Shown here: positions 27,920-35,117 of the stretch, one piece after another | How positions within the stretch are numbered: position 1 is the stretch's first letter | Layout of the letters: each line of letters begins with the position of its first letter | Source of the DNA: Arthrobacter citreus | GTDB taxonomy: Bacteria; Actinomycetota; Actinomycetes; Actinomycetales; Micrococcaceae | Length of the DNA stretch: 64,000 bases | NCBI RefSeq assembly: GCF_009192745.1 | Contig: NZ_VTFV01000002.1 | Span: forward strand, 434,001-498,000 | Reading direction: 5' to 3' | Translations under genes and position numbers: made by a program | The notes under the pieces: generated by a model | The model's database searches: none | What the model saw: the letters and a program-made list of their open reading frames with translations, nothing else | Told to the model about the DNA's origin: nothing

Positions 27920-28219
27920 GTGGCATCTTTGCTGACCCCGCTCATCACTTCCGCCGGCCTGATCGGCGGCTACAAGACCGCCCGCGACACCGGAAACCGC
28001 CAGCTCGGGGGAGCCGTCCTCGCCGCAGCAGGGGCTGCTGCGTTCGCGGTCTGGAAGCGCGACGCCGGCACCGGCACCGCCGTCGCCCTCACCACCACCT
28101 ACGTGGCCGCCTTTGGACTCTCCCATCCGCTGGCCAAGAAGCTTGGTGCCTGGCCGTCGGTCTACACGGTGACTGCGGCTACCGCGCTCGCGTCGCTGGT
28201 GTTCGGGCGCAAGAAGTAG
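27920..28219 (+). CDS. Small membrane protein (99 aa)
   Basis: Three or four short hydrophobic helices fill this protein (ITSAGLIGGYKTA, LAAAGAAAFAVW, ATALASLVFG), which ends in a basic RKK. A GAAGGAG site precedes GTG 27920 at a good distance. It resembles small actinobacterial membrane proteins of unknown function. It stands alone between two palindromic repeats. Confidence 0.65.
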   Translation: MASLLTPLITSAGLIGGYKTARDTGNRQLGGAVLAAAGAAAFAVWKRDAGTGTAVALTTTYVAAFGLSHPLAKKLGAWPSVYTVTAATALASLVFGRKK

Positions 28220-28242
28220 CCTGCCCTCCTCCCTCCCCACCC

Positions 28243-28302
28243 ATCCACATAGCAGAAACTGCCCGTTTGGAGGCTCAAACGGGCAGTTTCTGCTATGTGG
28301 AT
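28243..28302. repeat. Palindromic repeat, 27-bp arms (TTTGAGGG family)
   Basis: A perfect 27-bp inverted repeat surrounds a GAGGCT loop. The inner arm GCAGAAACTGCCCGTTTG is shared base for base with the repeat at 45506, while the outer bases differ. Confidence 0.85.
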
Positions 28303-28364
28303 TTGTAGGACGCCGCGCATTCGCCGTCGAAGGCCTGGACCGTGCCAGTGTTAGGCTCCCTGCC

Positions 28365-28838
28365 ATGCGCCGACGCCGATACCTGCTCGTCATTCCTGCC
28401 ACGCTCGCGGTCGGGCTGGCGTCCTGCACATCACCGCCGGAACCTGATTGGGGGGCCGCTCAGGCACAGGCGGACGCCTTCATCGAGACTGTTAGGAAGA
28501 GTGGGGACTTCCTCGGCGCTGGCACTCTGCGCGCAACGCAGGACGATGAAGTCCCGTTGGACGGGGAAGGCATAACGCTGGACTACCCGTCGGAGGTACG
28601 CGTCGACGGCATCCGCGCAGTCTGTTTCGGCGGCGGCGAAGCTACCTTCGGTCTGCTCGTGCGCGCAGAGTCCTCTTGGGAGGTCATCGGTCCCCCCGCG
28701 CTGACCTGCGACGGCGAACCGCGCACGGTGCCCCTCGACGAACCGCTCGAACGGATCAACGCGGTACGCTTCAACGGTCAGATCCAAGACGGCGCCGGCG
28801 CAGTCATCGCCGCCGCCCTCACTGGAGTCTCCCAGTGA
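28365..28838 (+). CDS. Putative lipoprotein (157 aa)
   Basis: The N terminus has a basic stretch (MRRRRYLL), a hydrophobic core and the lipobox LASC, so it is probably exported and lipid-anchored with Cys22 as first residue. The mature part is acidic, with two further Cys (VCFGGG, LTCDGE) that could form a disulfide. It has no recognised domain. It ends ten bases before the convergent LLM pseudogene. Confidence 0.7.
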   Translation: MRRRRYLLVIPATLAVGLASCTSPPEPDWGAAQAQADAFIETVRKSGDFLGAGTLRATQDDEVPLDGEGITLDYPSEVRVDGIRAVCFGGGEATFGLLVRAESSWEVIGPPALTCDGEPRTVPLDEPLERINAVRFNGQIQDGAGAVIAAALTGVSQ

Positions 28839-28847
28839 ACCGGTCGT

Positions 28848-29618
28848 TTACCTCCAGCCGGCGTCGGGCGCCACAAGCTTGACGATGTTCTCCAGCAGCG
28901 CCGCGTTGTAGTCGACGCCGAGCTGGTTCGGCACGGTGACCAGCACGGTGTCAGCAAGCTGGACGGCGGCGTCGTCGGCCAGTTCCTTGGCGATGACATC
29001 CGGCTCGCCGACGTAGCTGCGCCCGAACCGAGCCAGCCCGCCTTCGAGGCGGCCCACCTGGTCCTTGGCATCTGCCTGTGCGCGGAGACCGAAGTAGCGC
29101 CGGTCCTGGTCGCTGACCAGCGGGATGACGCTGCGGCTGACGGAGACCTTGCCCTGCCCGGGGTGCCCGGCGGCCTTCCACGCCTCGTGATAGGCATGGA
29201 TCTGCTCGGCCTGCAGTTCGTCGAATGGAACGCCGGTGTCCTCGGTGAGCAGGGTGGAGCTCATCAGGTTCATGCCCTGTTCGCCGGTCCACTTTGCCGT
29301 CGCCCGGGTGCCTGAACCCCACCAGATCCGGTCACGGAGACCGGGGGACTGGGGCTCGATCGGCAGCAGACCGGTGTGCCCGGTCATCTGCGGGTTCGCG
29401 GGCGCCATGCCGCGGCCGGTGATGGCGGCACGGAAGATCTCGGTGTGGTGGCGGGCCATGTCCGCGTCGGTCTGTCCGTCGCCGGGCACGTAGCCGAACG
29501 ATTCAGCGCCGCGGAGCGCAGGCTCGGGGGATCCCCGGCTGATGCCGAGCTGCAGCCTGCCCCCGCTGATCAGGTCCGTTGCGGCGGCTTCTTCAGCCAT
29601 GTACAGCGGGTTTTCGTA
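28848..29618 (-). pseudogene. LLM-class flavin-dependent oxidoreductase, 3' part of a gene split by an element
   Basis: These 256 codons are the C-terminal three quarters of a luciferase-like monooxygenase (YENPLYMAEEAAATDLISGGRLQLGISRG...). The first 83 codons lie 11.5 kb away at 41117-41365. Joined at the TA crossover, the reading frame is restored (IDMR then YENPLY) to 339 residues, the usual family length. An ATG at 29624, supplied by the element's att arm, leaves an open frame, but without the N-terminal strands it is unlikely to make an active enzyme. The parent probably used FMN or F420. Confidence 0.9.
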
Positions 29619-29643
29619 GCACATCTCGGGGTTGTGGCACCCG
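29617..29643. other. attL of the integrative element
   Basis: The chromosomal half ends ...GGGTTTTCG, then the TA core at 29617-29618, then the element arm GCACATCTCGGGGTTG. The arm is the inverted partner of the arm at attR with one mismatch in 16 bases. Confidence 0.85.
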
Positions 29644-29907
29644 TTGTTTTTGGAAGCTCCGCATCGGACCCGCGTAAATATGGCGCTTGTAGGGTATCTT
29701 GTTCATCTCGCCCGTCGGGCGGCGATGACACCCCTATTAGTATGCCCGGGAACGTGACGGCTCACTCCAGTTCGGGGCGCCACCCTGCGCCTCAGATCAA
29801 ATACAGCACGTAGTGGATCGCTCGATAATGTTGCTCGCCCGGGCTATTGCGCGGTAACTTCGCGTGCCTAAAACAGCTTTTGGAGCCCTGGGGGGACAAT
29901 GTAAGCC

Positions 29908-32739
29908 ATGAGTGAGATCTGCTTATATGGTCGCGAGAGCGAGCGGGACACCATAATGGCAACGCCTGCTGGGTTCGTGCTCGTCGTAGGTGATTCCGGC
30001 ATCGGGAAGTCGAGTTTTCTCTCGAGTCTGACAACTTGGCCGGGTTCACCCCTGGTATCAAGCCCAATCGTTCTGAAGTCGGTCGAGGGTTCATTGCAGA
30101 CAGCTCTCGCCGACGCGATTAGTGATTGCATGTCGCAGTACCTGACCGATGAGCCAGACGCGCGCACCGCTTGGACCATCGTGAAATCCGTTGGGGATCG
30201 AGCGAAGACGATCACAGGCGGTGAAATTGGTCGTGCAGTCTTCGCACGCGTTCTTACCTATGCCGAGTCGAAGCTCGGCGAAGAAGTCGTCGAAATTGGT
30301 CGAAAAGTGCTTGGTGACGTTTCCAAGGGGGGGATTTTAGGCTTTGACGATCAACTAGCGTCGATCCGAGTTCCTGATCGCGCGAAAGAATTGTGCGATA
30401 TAGCTGCAGAATTCAGCCAAGCTGTGGATCGACCAATTGTGCTCCGACTCGATAACGCCGAGCGCCTCGTCCCATCCGATCGCGGGCTTATGGCAGAACT
30501 TGTCGACGCCTGTGTCGGCCCGGTGTGGATCGTGGCTTGTGTTACACCTCATCATGCGGCGGGCGACGAGATCATTCAGCAGGTGAGGATGCGAGGCGCT
30601 GAGCCGCATGAGCTACTTCCCCTCGCCCCTCCCGCTATCGAGGAGTGGCTCATTGCCAGTCATGTGCCCCCGGCTCGCTGGGACACAATTGTTCGGCTCT
30701 CAAACGGGTACCCGTTCTTCGTTGCCGATGCCATCCAGTTATCAGGCGCAGGTGCATCCCTGGATGGAATCACCGCTCCGAATGGTTTTGAGGCGCTAAT
30801 GCGCGAGTCCTGGAACAACATCCCTGAGAATCTTCGAGCGATCGCGGCTCGGCTGGCCCCATTCGTTGACCCACCGAGCGACGATTTCCTTCTTCGATAC
30901 CTTAGATTCGATGTTCTGGAATGGGCCATTTTGACCGATTCGTTGCTTGAGTCCGGCATCTTCGTCCGCCGCTCGGATGGTTCAGCATGGTTCCACGAAC
31001 GGCGGCGCACCTTCATTTGGGAACGGATCGGTGATAAAGCGCGCAAGCATGTTGCTGGGAAGGCATTCGCCGACGTGTCGTCGTGGGTGGACGGTCGGAG
31101 CAATTTTGAGCTGTGGGTGCCCTCCGCAACAGCGGTTCTCGTAAGAGCCGCCGACATGTCCGCTATGGGGAGCCTCACTCAGGACCTTCTCGCCCTGCCC
31201 GACGAAGGCATCGCGCTGCTGTGGGGTCTGATCGAGGTGATAGAGCCAGCTTCTACACTCGCTCCCTTCGCCGAGATCGGACAGGTGGTGCGCCATGCCG
31301 AGGCGCGTTCAGGGCAAGTGATAGACGCGCTGACCACCATGACCCAACTCGAAGCGAAAGGCCTGATTGAGACGGGAGAGGTGGGTCGCACCCGCCTCGC
31401 GCGCAGCAATGTGCGACAAAACACCGACTACGCAGCCCTGCTCGGTGAGATTCAACTGCGCTTCCACGCCACTCCAAGGCCCCGTCTCGCAACGGCAGCC
31501 TTCGACGGGTTTATTCGACCCGTGATCGGTTCTTTCGACGGAGCGATGATTACTTTGGGCAAATCGAGCCTCGTCACCCATAAGGATGAGACGGAGATGC
31601 TGCGGGATCCTTCCGTCCTCGGAAGTGCTGGCGAGCCGATATTTCTCGGAGCAACGGTGACCGTTGATGGCCAGCAGTTCAGCTTCACTGCTAAATTCCC
31701 CAATCGGGAGGCTAGAGATGAGGCAAAGCGCGCGGTGCTTGCCATCACCGACGTGACCTCTCGTGCGCAACCCGACCGAGTGCTTGACCTACCACGACCC
31801 CGCCTGCGCCACGCCCGCTATCGAATGGCGACAAAATTACTAAAGCTAAAGCTGGCGAACACTTCGGCACCTACGCCCGAAGACATCATCACCTTTTTGG
31901 ATTCGCGGGCGCATTACGCGGAAGCACTCGGAACAGTCAGTACAACCGATGAGATTGAAGTACTCAACCTAGGGCGGCGACGCTTCATCGTTGACACGCG
32001 GACAGCGCCTGACTCCTGGACCTGGTTCGATGTTGCCACTGACAACTTGCGGTCTACACAAGACATCGCGGGCTTTGGGCCAGACATTCACGATCCTCTT
32101 CTCGAGCTCCAGCTACGTGCTGGCGGCTTTTTGGCTGGAGAGGAACACATCGTTAGGACCGTGACTCAGCACGGCTCGAAGCCGTCGATTCCACATCCAC
32201 TGACGGCAGTACTTGACGACATAGACGCAGCTGGCAAGGAGTACAACTCCGGGCTCCGCTCGGTGCTTTTCATGCCGGATGCCGAGATGCTCGAGCGAGA
32301 GATTCGCGCCGAGCGTCAGCGGCTCTTCAGCGTCGTCGACGCGTTGGCCTCGGTTGGCGTCGAAGGGGCGACAGATCACCAACCATCGTTACTCGTCGGT
32401 TTTTGGGAAGACACAGACGCGGGATGGGTGAGCGACTTCGGTAACTGGAGTGCGTGCGCTTTAGAGGTTGATGATGGCGAGGGCGCCGTGGTCGTTCGGA
32501 GACTTCCAGGATCGCCCTTTGATCCCTCCGCTTGGCCCACTCTCACTGTGCCTAGCGTGTTTTCGGACCACGCCGGCGCAACTGTTTCCTCATGGACGAG
32601 CGGCTTTGCGGACTCAGTTATCTCGCCGCTGCTGGGGTACCTCGATCGTGACGCACGGATGATGGATCTAGATACGCCGATCGGCCGAATGGTTCGCAGC
32701 ACGCATGACATCGTTGGAGAGAGCGACATCGCCCCGTAA
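29908..32739 (+). CDS. STAND-like P-loop NTPase of unknown family (943 aa), candidate defence protein
   Basis: This large cytoplasmic protein opens with YGRESERD and a Walker A motif GDSGIGKSS (residues 28-36). A Walker B-like IVLRLDNAE follows at 177-185, then WIVACVTPHH at the sensor position, and LSNGYPFFVADAIQ at a place where AAA_16/ORC-type STAND proteins have a conserved GNP(F) turn. A winged-helix-like region follows. The last 550 residues match nothing I know and show no membrane helices. STAND ATPases with unknown C-terminal parts are common antiphage sensors. It is the only gene between attL and the internal att-like arm. Codon use is less GC-biased than in the chromosome. Confidence 0.75.
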   Translation: MSEICLYGRESERDTIMATPAGFVLVVGDSGIGKSSFLSSLTTWPGSPLVSSPIVLKSVEGSLQTALADAISDCMSQYLTDEPDARTAWTIVKSVGDRAKTITGGEIGRAVFARVLTYAESKLGEEVVEIGRKVLGDVSKGGILGFDDQLASIRVPDRAKELCDIAAEFSQAVDRPIVLRLDNAERLVPSDRGLMAELVDACVGPVWIVACVTPHHAAGDEIIQQVRMRGAEPHELLPLAPPAIEEWLIASHVPPARWDTIVRLSNGYPFFVADAIQLSGAGASLDGITAPNGFEALMRESWNNIPENLRAIAARLAPFVDPPSDDFLLRYLRFDVLEWAILTDSLLESGIFVRRSDGSAWFHERRRTFIWERIGDKARKHVAGKAFADVSSWVDGRSNFELWVPSATAVLVRAADMSAMGSLTQDLLALPDEGIALLWGLIEVIEPASTLAPFAEIGQVVRHAEARSGQVIDALTTMTQLEAKGLIETGEVGRTRLARSNVRQNTDYAALLGEIQLRFHATPRPRLATAAFDGFIRPVIGSFDGAMITLGKSSLVTHKDETEMLRDPSVLGSAGEPIFLGATVTVDGQQFSFTAKFPNREARDEAKRAVLAITDVTSRAQPDRVLDLPRPRLRHARYRMATKLLKLKLANTSAPTPEDIITFLDSRAHYAEALGTVSTTDEIEVLNLGRRRFIVDTRTAPDSWTWFDVATDNLRSTQDIAGFGPDIHDPLLELQLRAGGFLAGEEHIVRTVTQHGSKPSIPHPLTAVLDDIDAAGKEYNSGLRSVLFMPDAEMLEREIRAERQRLFSVVDALASVGVEGATDHQPSLLVGFWEDTDAGWVSDFGNWSACALEVDDGEGAVVVRRLPGSPFDPSAWPTLTVPSVFSDHAGATVSSWTSGFADSVISPLLGYLDRDARMMDLDTPIGRMVRSTHDIVGESDIAP

Positions 32740-32810
32740 AGCCAGCAAGATTGTAGTTGCCCGATGAGGTGAGCCAGACGGCTCACAAGAGGAACGATCA
32801 CGATAATGTG

Positions 32811-32840
32811 TGCTAGCGCATCTTGGGGTTGATGCACTCG
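32811..32840. repeat. Internal att-like arm
   Basis: TGC, a TA core (32814-32815) and the arm GCGCATCTTGGGGTTG with its continuation to 32840 match the inverted arm at attR (41090-41114) in 23 of 25 bases. That is closer than the attL arm matches attR (20 of 25). It lies between the NTPase and the membrane operon. Confidence 0.75.
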
Positions 32841-32976
32841 CGCGGTCCGCAGCTATCACGGTCCGACCCCGAGTGTCCTTTAGAACTTGGTCTACCGCCT
32901 GACGTCCATCATCGATGGAAGGAAAGGACTCTTAAACAGAAGGACCGCCGGTGTGTTTGCTCGGTACGGGTGTCCA

Positions 32977-33444
32977 ATGCCAGCCGGTATGGTTATGGAC
33001 ATGCTGACCTGGGAATATTATCTAACCGTCCTCCTGCCGATGCTGTCAGTGTTGACTACTATGCTGCTGGCCTACTGGATGCTCCTGCGGCAGCGCTACG
33101 AGCGCCGCCATCAACGCGTCCTTGACGAGATCAGGCTTCGCGAAACCGAGCTTAGGTACGCTTCTGCGGTCAGCACGCGGGGCACGCACGAACTGATCGA
33201 ACTCGTGTGGAAAAGCGTGCATACGGTGAACGAGTTAGAGAAGGATGAGGCCGCACAGCAGTCAGCGGCGCTGCAACACGGCCTAAACGAGCTTCGCGAG
33301 ATCCAGTACCGGGAGATCGAGATGCTCCTGGCAAACCTCGACGATGATCGCGGAGAGCGGGAATTAGCGCCCTTGCGTCGGCTGCTGGACGAACGTCGTA
33401 CAGAGTTGAGCGATCTGACAGATTCGGGAAGAAGCGACGCATGA
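32977..33444 (+). CDS. Membrane-anchored coiled-coil protein (about 155 aa)
   Basis: One membrane helix lies near the N terminus (about residues 13-37, YYLTVLLPMLSVLTTMLLAYWML). A long charged helix of about 110 residues follows, predicted to form a coiled coil (RQRYERRHQRVLDEIRLRE and onward). Start sites at 32977, 32989, 32995 and 33001 are all in frame and none has a strong ribosome binding site, so the start is uncertain. The stop overlaps the next start by four bases (ATGA), so the two products are probably made in equal amounts and may form a membrane complex. No known family. Confidence 0.65.
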   Translation: MPAGMVMDMLTWEYYLTVLLPMLSVLTTMLLAYWMLLRQRYERRHQRVLDEIRLRETELRYASAVSTRGTHELIELVWKSVHTVNELEKDEAAQQSAALQHGLNELREIQYREIEMLLANLDDDRGERELAPLRRLLDERRTELSDLTDSGRSDA

Positions 33445-33929
33445 CCGAAGGAACTCAAACTTCCGCCGCGCTGATTCCGAATGCCGATACCGACGCAGCT
33501 CCAGAGAACTTCTCATCTGGACCGGCTGAGGCGATCGTTGCGGCATTCAAGACCAACCCTTCGGTCAAGATTGTACTTAACGACGCGCAGCATGCCCTCG
33601 TCAACATGTCGGACGACTTCACACGGGATGTGGGGGTCCGTGCTGTTGAGATCGCCGGAGCACGAAAGGCGAGCGCCGTCGACGTGCCAGACGTAGTGGC
33701 AGCTTTGGCTGAAATTCGTCCCAAAGACCCGGAACGTGGTCCTGCTTGGGCATGGGGCGTGCTCGGAATCGTGGCCGGAGGATTGTTGTCATTACTGATA
33801 ACGCTAGTCGCGCCAAACGTTCCCAATGACTGGAAGGGACTTGTCACCACCGGTGTGATGGTGGCCATTCTCATCTGCGGCATCTGGGGGTACAAGCTGG
33901 TCTTCCCCAAACGTGCGAAGAAGATATGA
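33441..33929 (+). CDS. Histone-fold-like domain fused to two membrane helices (162 aa)
   Basis: Residues 1-28 look disordered. Residues 41-92 (NDAQHALVNMSDDFTRDVG, then VRAVEIAGARKASAVDVPDV) follow the archaeal histone pattern: helix 2 with M..D..RD, a run of A.E.A, then RK-x-VxxxDVxxAL. Two membrane helices follow at about 104-123 and 133-153, and the C terminus is basic (KRAKKI). A histone fold held at the membrane would be unusual in bacteria. The match is by eye and the fold could instead be another three-helix bundle. The gene is translationally coupled to the coiled-coil gene upstream. Confidence 0.65.
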   Translation: MTEGTQTSAALIPNADTDAAPENFSSGPAEAIVAAFKTNPSVKIVLNDAQHALVNMSDDFTRDVGVRAVEIAGARKASAVDVPDVVAALAEIRPKDPERGPAWAWGVLGIVAGGLLSLLITLVAPNVPNDWKGLVTTGVMVAILICGIWGYKLVFPKRAKKI

Positions 33930-34380
33930 TCAGCGATTGCGATTGGGGATTGCGCCGGCTGCACAAACCCACAGAGCAAATCCCGCCGGCTCGCCTACGA
34001 TCTCCCCAACGAGAATGAGTGCAACGCACAGAACACCTCGTAAACGAGGCTTGAGACGCGGTGACGTTTCACGAGCGTTAGAGACTAGGCTGGCTCCGCG
34101 TCGACGTATTGCCTGATCGCCCGCTCATCCGCCGCCTCGACGCATGACGACGACCTTCGTCTCGGCTCGCTCCAGCGACGGTCACCAGGTGATGGAGGCG
34201 ATTTCTCCTAGCCGTGCCGTCCCCAGATTTAGCATGGACACAACGAAACCGCAGCGAGGCGATCCGCTTGGCTGACTCCGCGTGAAGGCATCCACCTCCG
34301 TCGACAAGCCGGTTGCGCCTCAACACTCTGGCTTCAAAGCCCACAACATAACTGACATTATGGTGTGCCATATTCTTCGG
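33930..34380. other. Gene-free stretch inside the element
   Basis: These 450 bases separate the convergent histone-fold gene and the membrane-anchored protein. A short hairpin at 34036-34049 (CCTCG, TAAA, CGAGG) may end transcription. I see no ORF with codon bias or ribosome binding site and no other repeat. Confidence 0.4.
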
Positions 34381-34989
34381 TTACAGGGTGAAAAACATTG
34401 GGCCGCCTGGGGTGGCAGGGTCCTCTGATGCAAGCCGCAGCTTGCCAAATTCATCCCTGATCCAGCGCTGTCCCAGTCCGTCTCCAAACATGACCCATCG
34501 TTCCGTAGGGCGAACCACGGGGGACTCGTTCGGCTCATACTTTCGTCCTTCTATCGTCCGCTGCCCCCCGCCCTCGATAATGGGCCAATTACCTATTACG
34601 TGGTGGGTGGAACTCAGCTCACCGTTCACGAACGGACGCTCGGTGATCTGCACAGCAGTAATCGGTTCCTCCCCGCCGTTGTGAACCCGGTATATCCGAA
34701 ATCGTTGACCGAAATCGTTGTATGCTCCCTCGGAGGAAAGTGTGACTCGACTTGCCAGCCGCCTCATCCGCTGCTCGGCTTCTTGAGCCTGCATTCGGCG
34801 GAACTCTGCGCGATCTTCCGCAGCCTCTGCCCTCTCAGCCTTCAGACGTTGCCCGTCGCGCGAAGCGAGATAAACGGATATTCCGACTGCGACTAGGGTC
34901 CCTGCTGCAGTTAGCCACTCGGGGAGCGCACTCCAGTCAAAGCCAGTATCACCAGCGGGGGCATGCATGGGAGGCATCGTGGGCAGCAC
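34381..34989 (-). CDS. Hypothetical membrane-anchored protein (up to 202 aa)
   Basis: A membrane helix at about residues 24-43 (WLTAAGTLVAVGISVYLAS) is followed by a charged coiled coil (about 44-78, RDGQRLKAERAEAAEDRAEF) and a beta-rich domain (YRVHNGGEEPITAVQITERP). Proteins with this layout are common in actinobacterial chromosomes and mobile elements, with unknown role. Starts at 34989, 34977 and 34968 are all possible. The upstream end overlaps the small ORF that follows rep. Confidence 0.65.
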   Translation of the reverse strand: MLPTMPPMHAPAGDTGFDWSALPEWLTAAGTLVAVGISVYLASRDGQRLKAERAEAAEDRAEFRRMQAQEAEQRMRRLASRVTLSSEGAYNDFGQRFRIYRVHNGGEEPITAVQITERPFVNGELSSTHHVIGNWPIIEGGGQRTIEGRKYEPNESPVVRPTERWVMFGDGLGQRWIRDEFGKLRLASEDPATPGGPMFFTL

Positions 34990-35117
34990 CGGTCAGGGGC
35001 CCTCCGGGGGCCGCTGCGCGGGGCCTTCTCGGCGCTGCGCGCCTCGATCCAATGACCCGCCAGCGCTCCACTGGAGCCCTGGCGGATCGGCTGCTGCTGG
35101 CCGTCGAAGGTGCTCAT
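34911..35117 (-). CDS. Possible small protein coupled to rep (68 aa)
   Basis: The ATG overlaps the rep stop by four bases (ATGA), as the other genes of this operon do with one another. The first 35 residues (MSTFDGQQQPIRQGSSGALA) look protein-like, while the remainder is Pro/Cys/Arg-rich and overlaps the next gene by 79 bases. It may be an accessory factor or merely a chance frame. Confidence 0.3.
   Translation of the reverse strand: MSTFDGQQQPIRQGSSGALAGHWIEARSAEKAPRSGPRRAPDRCCPRCLPCMPPLVILALTGVRSPSG

Noticed and set aside
27716-28429. N-terminal extension of the flavin monooxygenase to 835 residues
   Set aside because: The extra segment is low-complexity, crosses two palindromic repeats and lies antisense to a better-supported gene at 27920.
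28848-29624. LLM oxidoreductase as an intact gene starting at ATG 29624
   Set aside because: That ATG comes from the element's att arm, and the first 83 codons of the gene are found at the other end of the element.
29617-29643. A tRNA gene as the integration site of the element
   Set aside because: No tRNA-like sequence is present at either junction; the target is the protein-coding LLM gene.
29908-33929. NTPase, coiled-coil and histone-fold genes as one proven three-gene operon
   Set aside because: A 237-base gap with an att-like arm lies between the NTPase and the other two, so only the last two are firmly linked.
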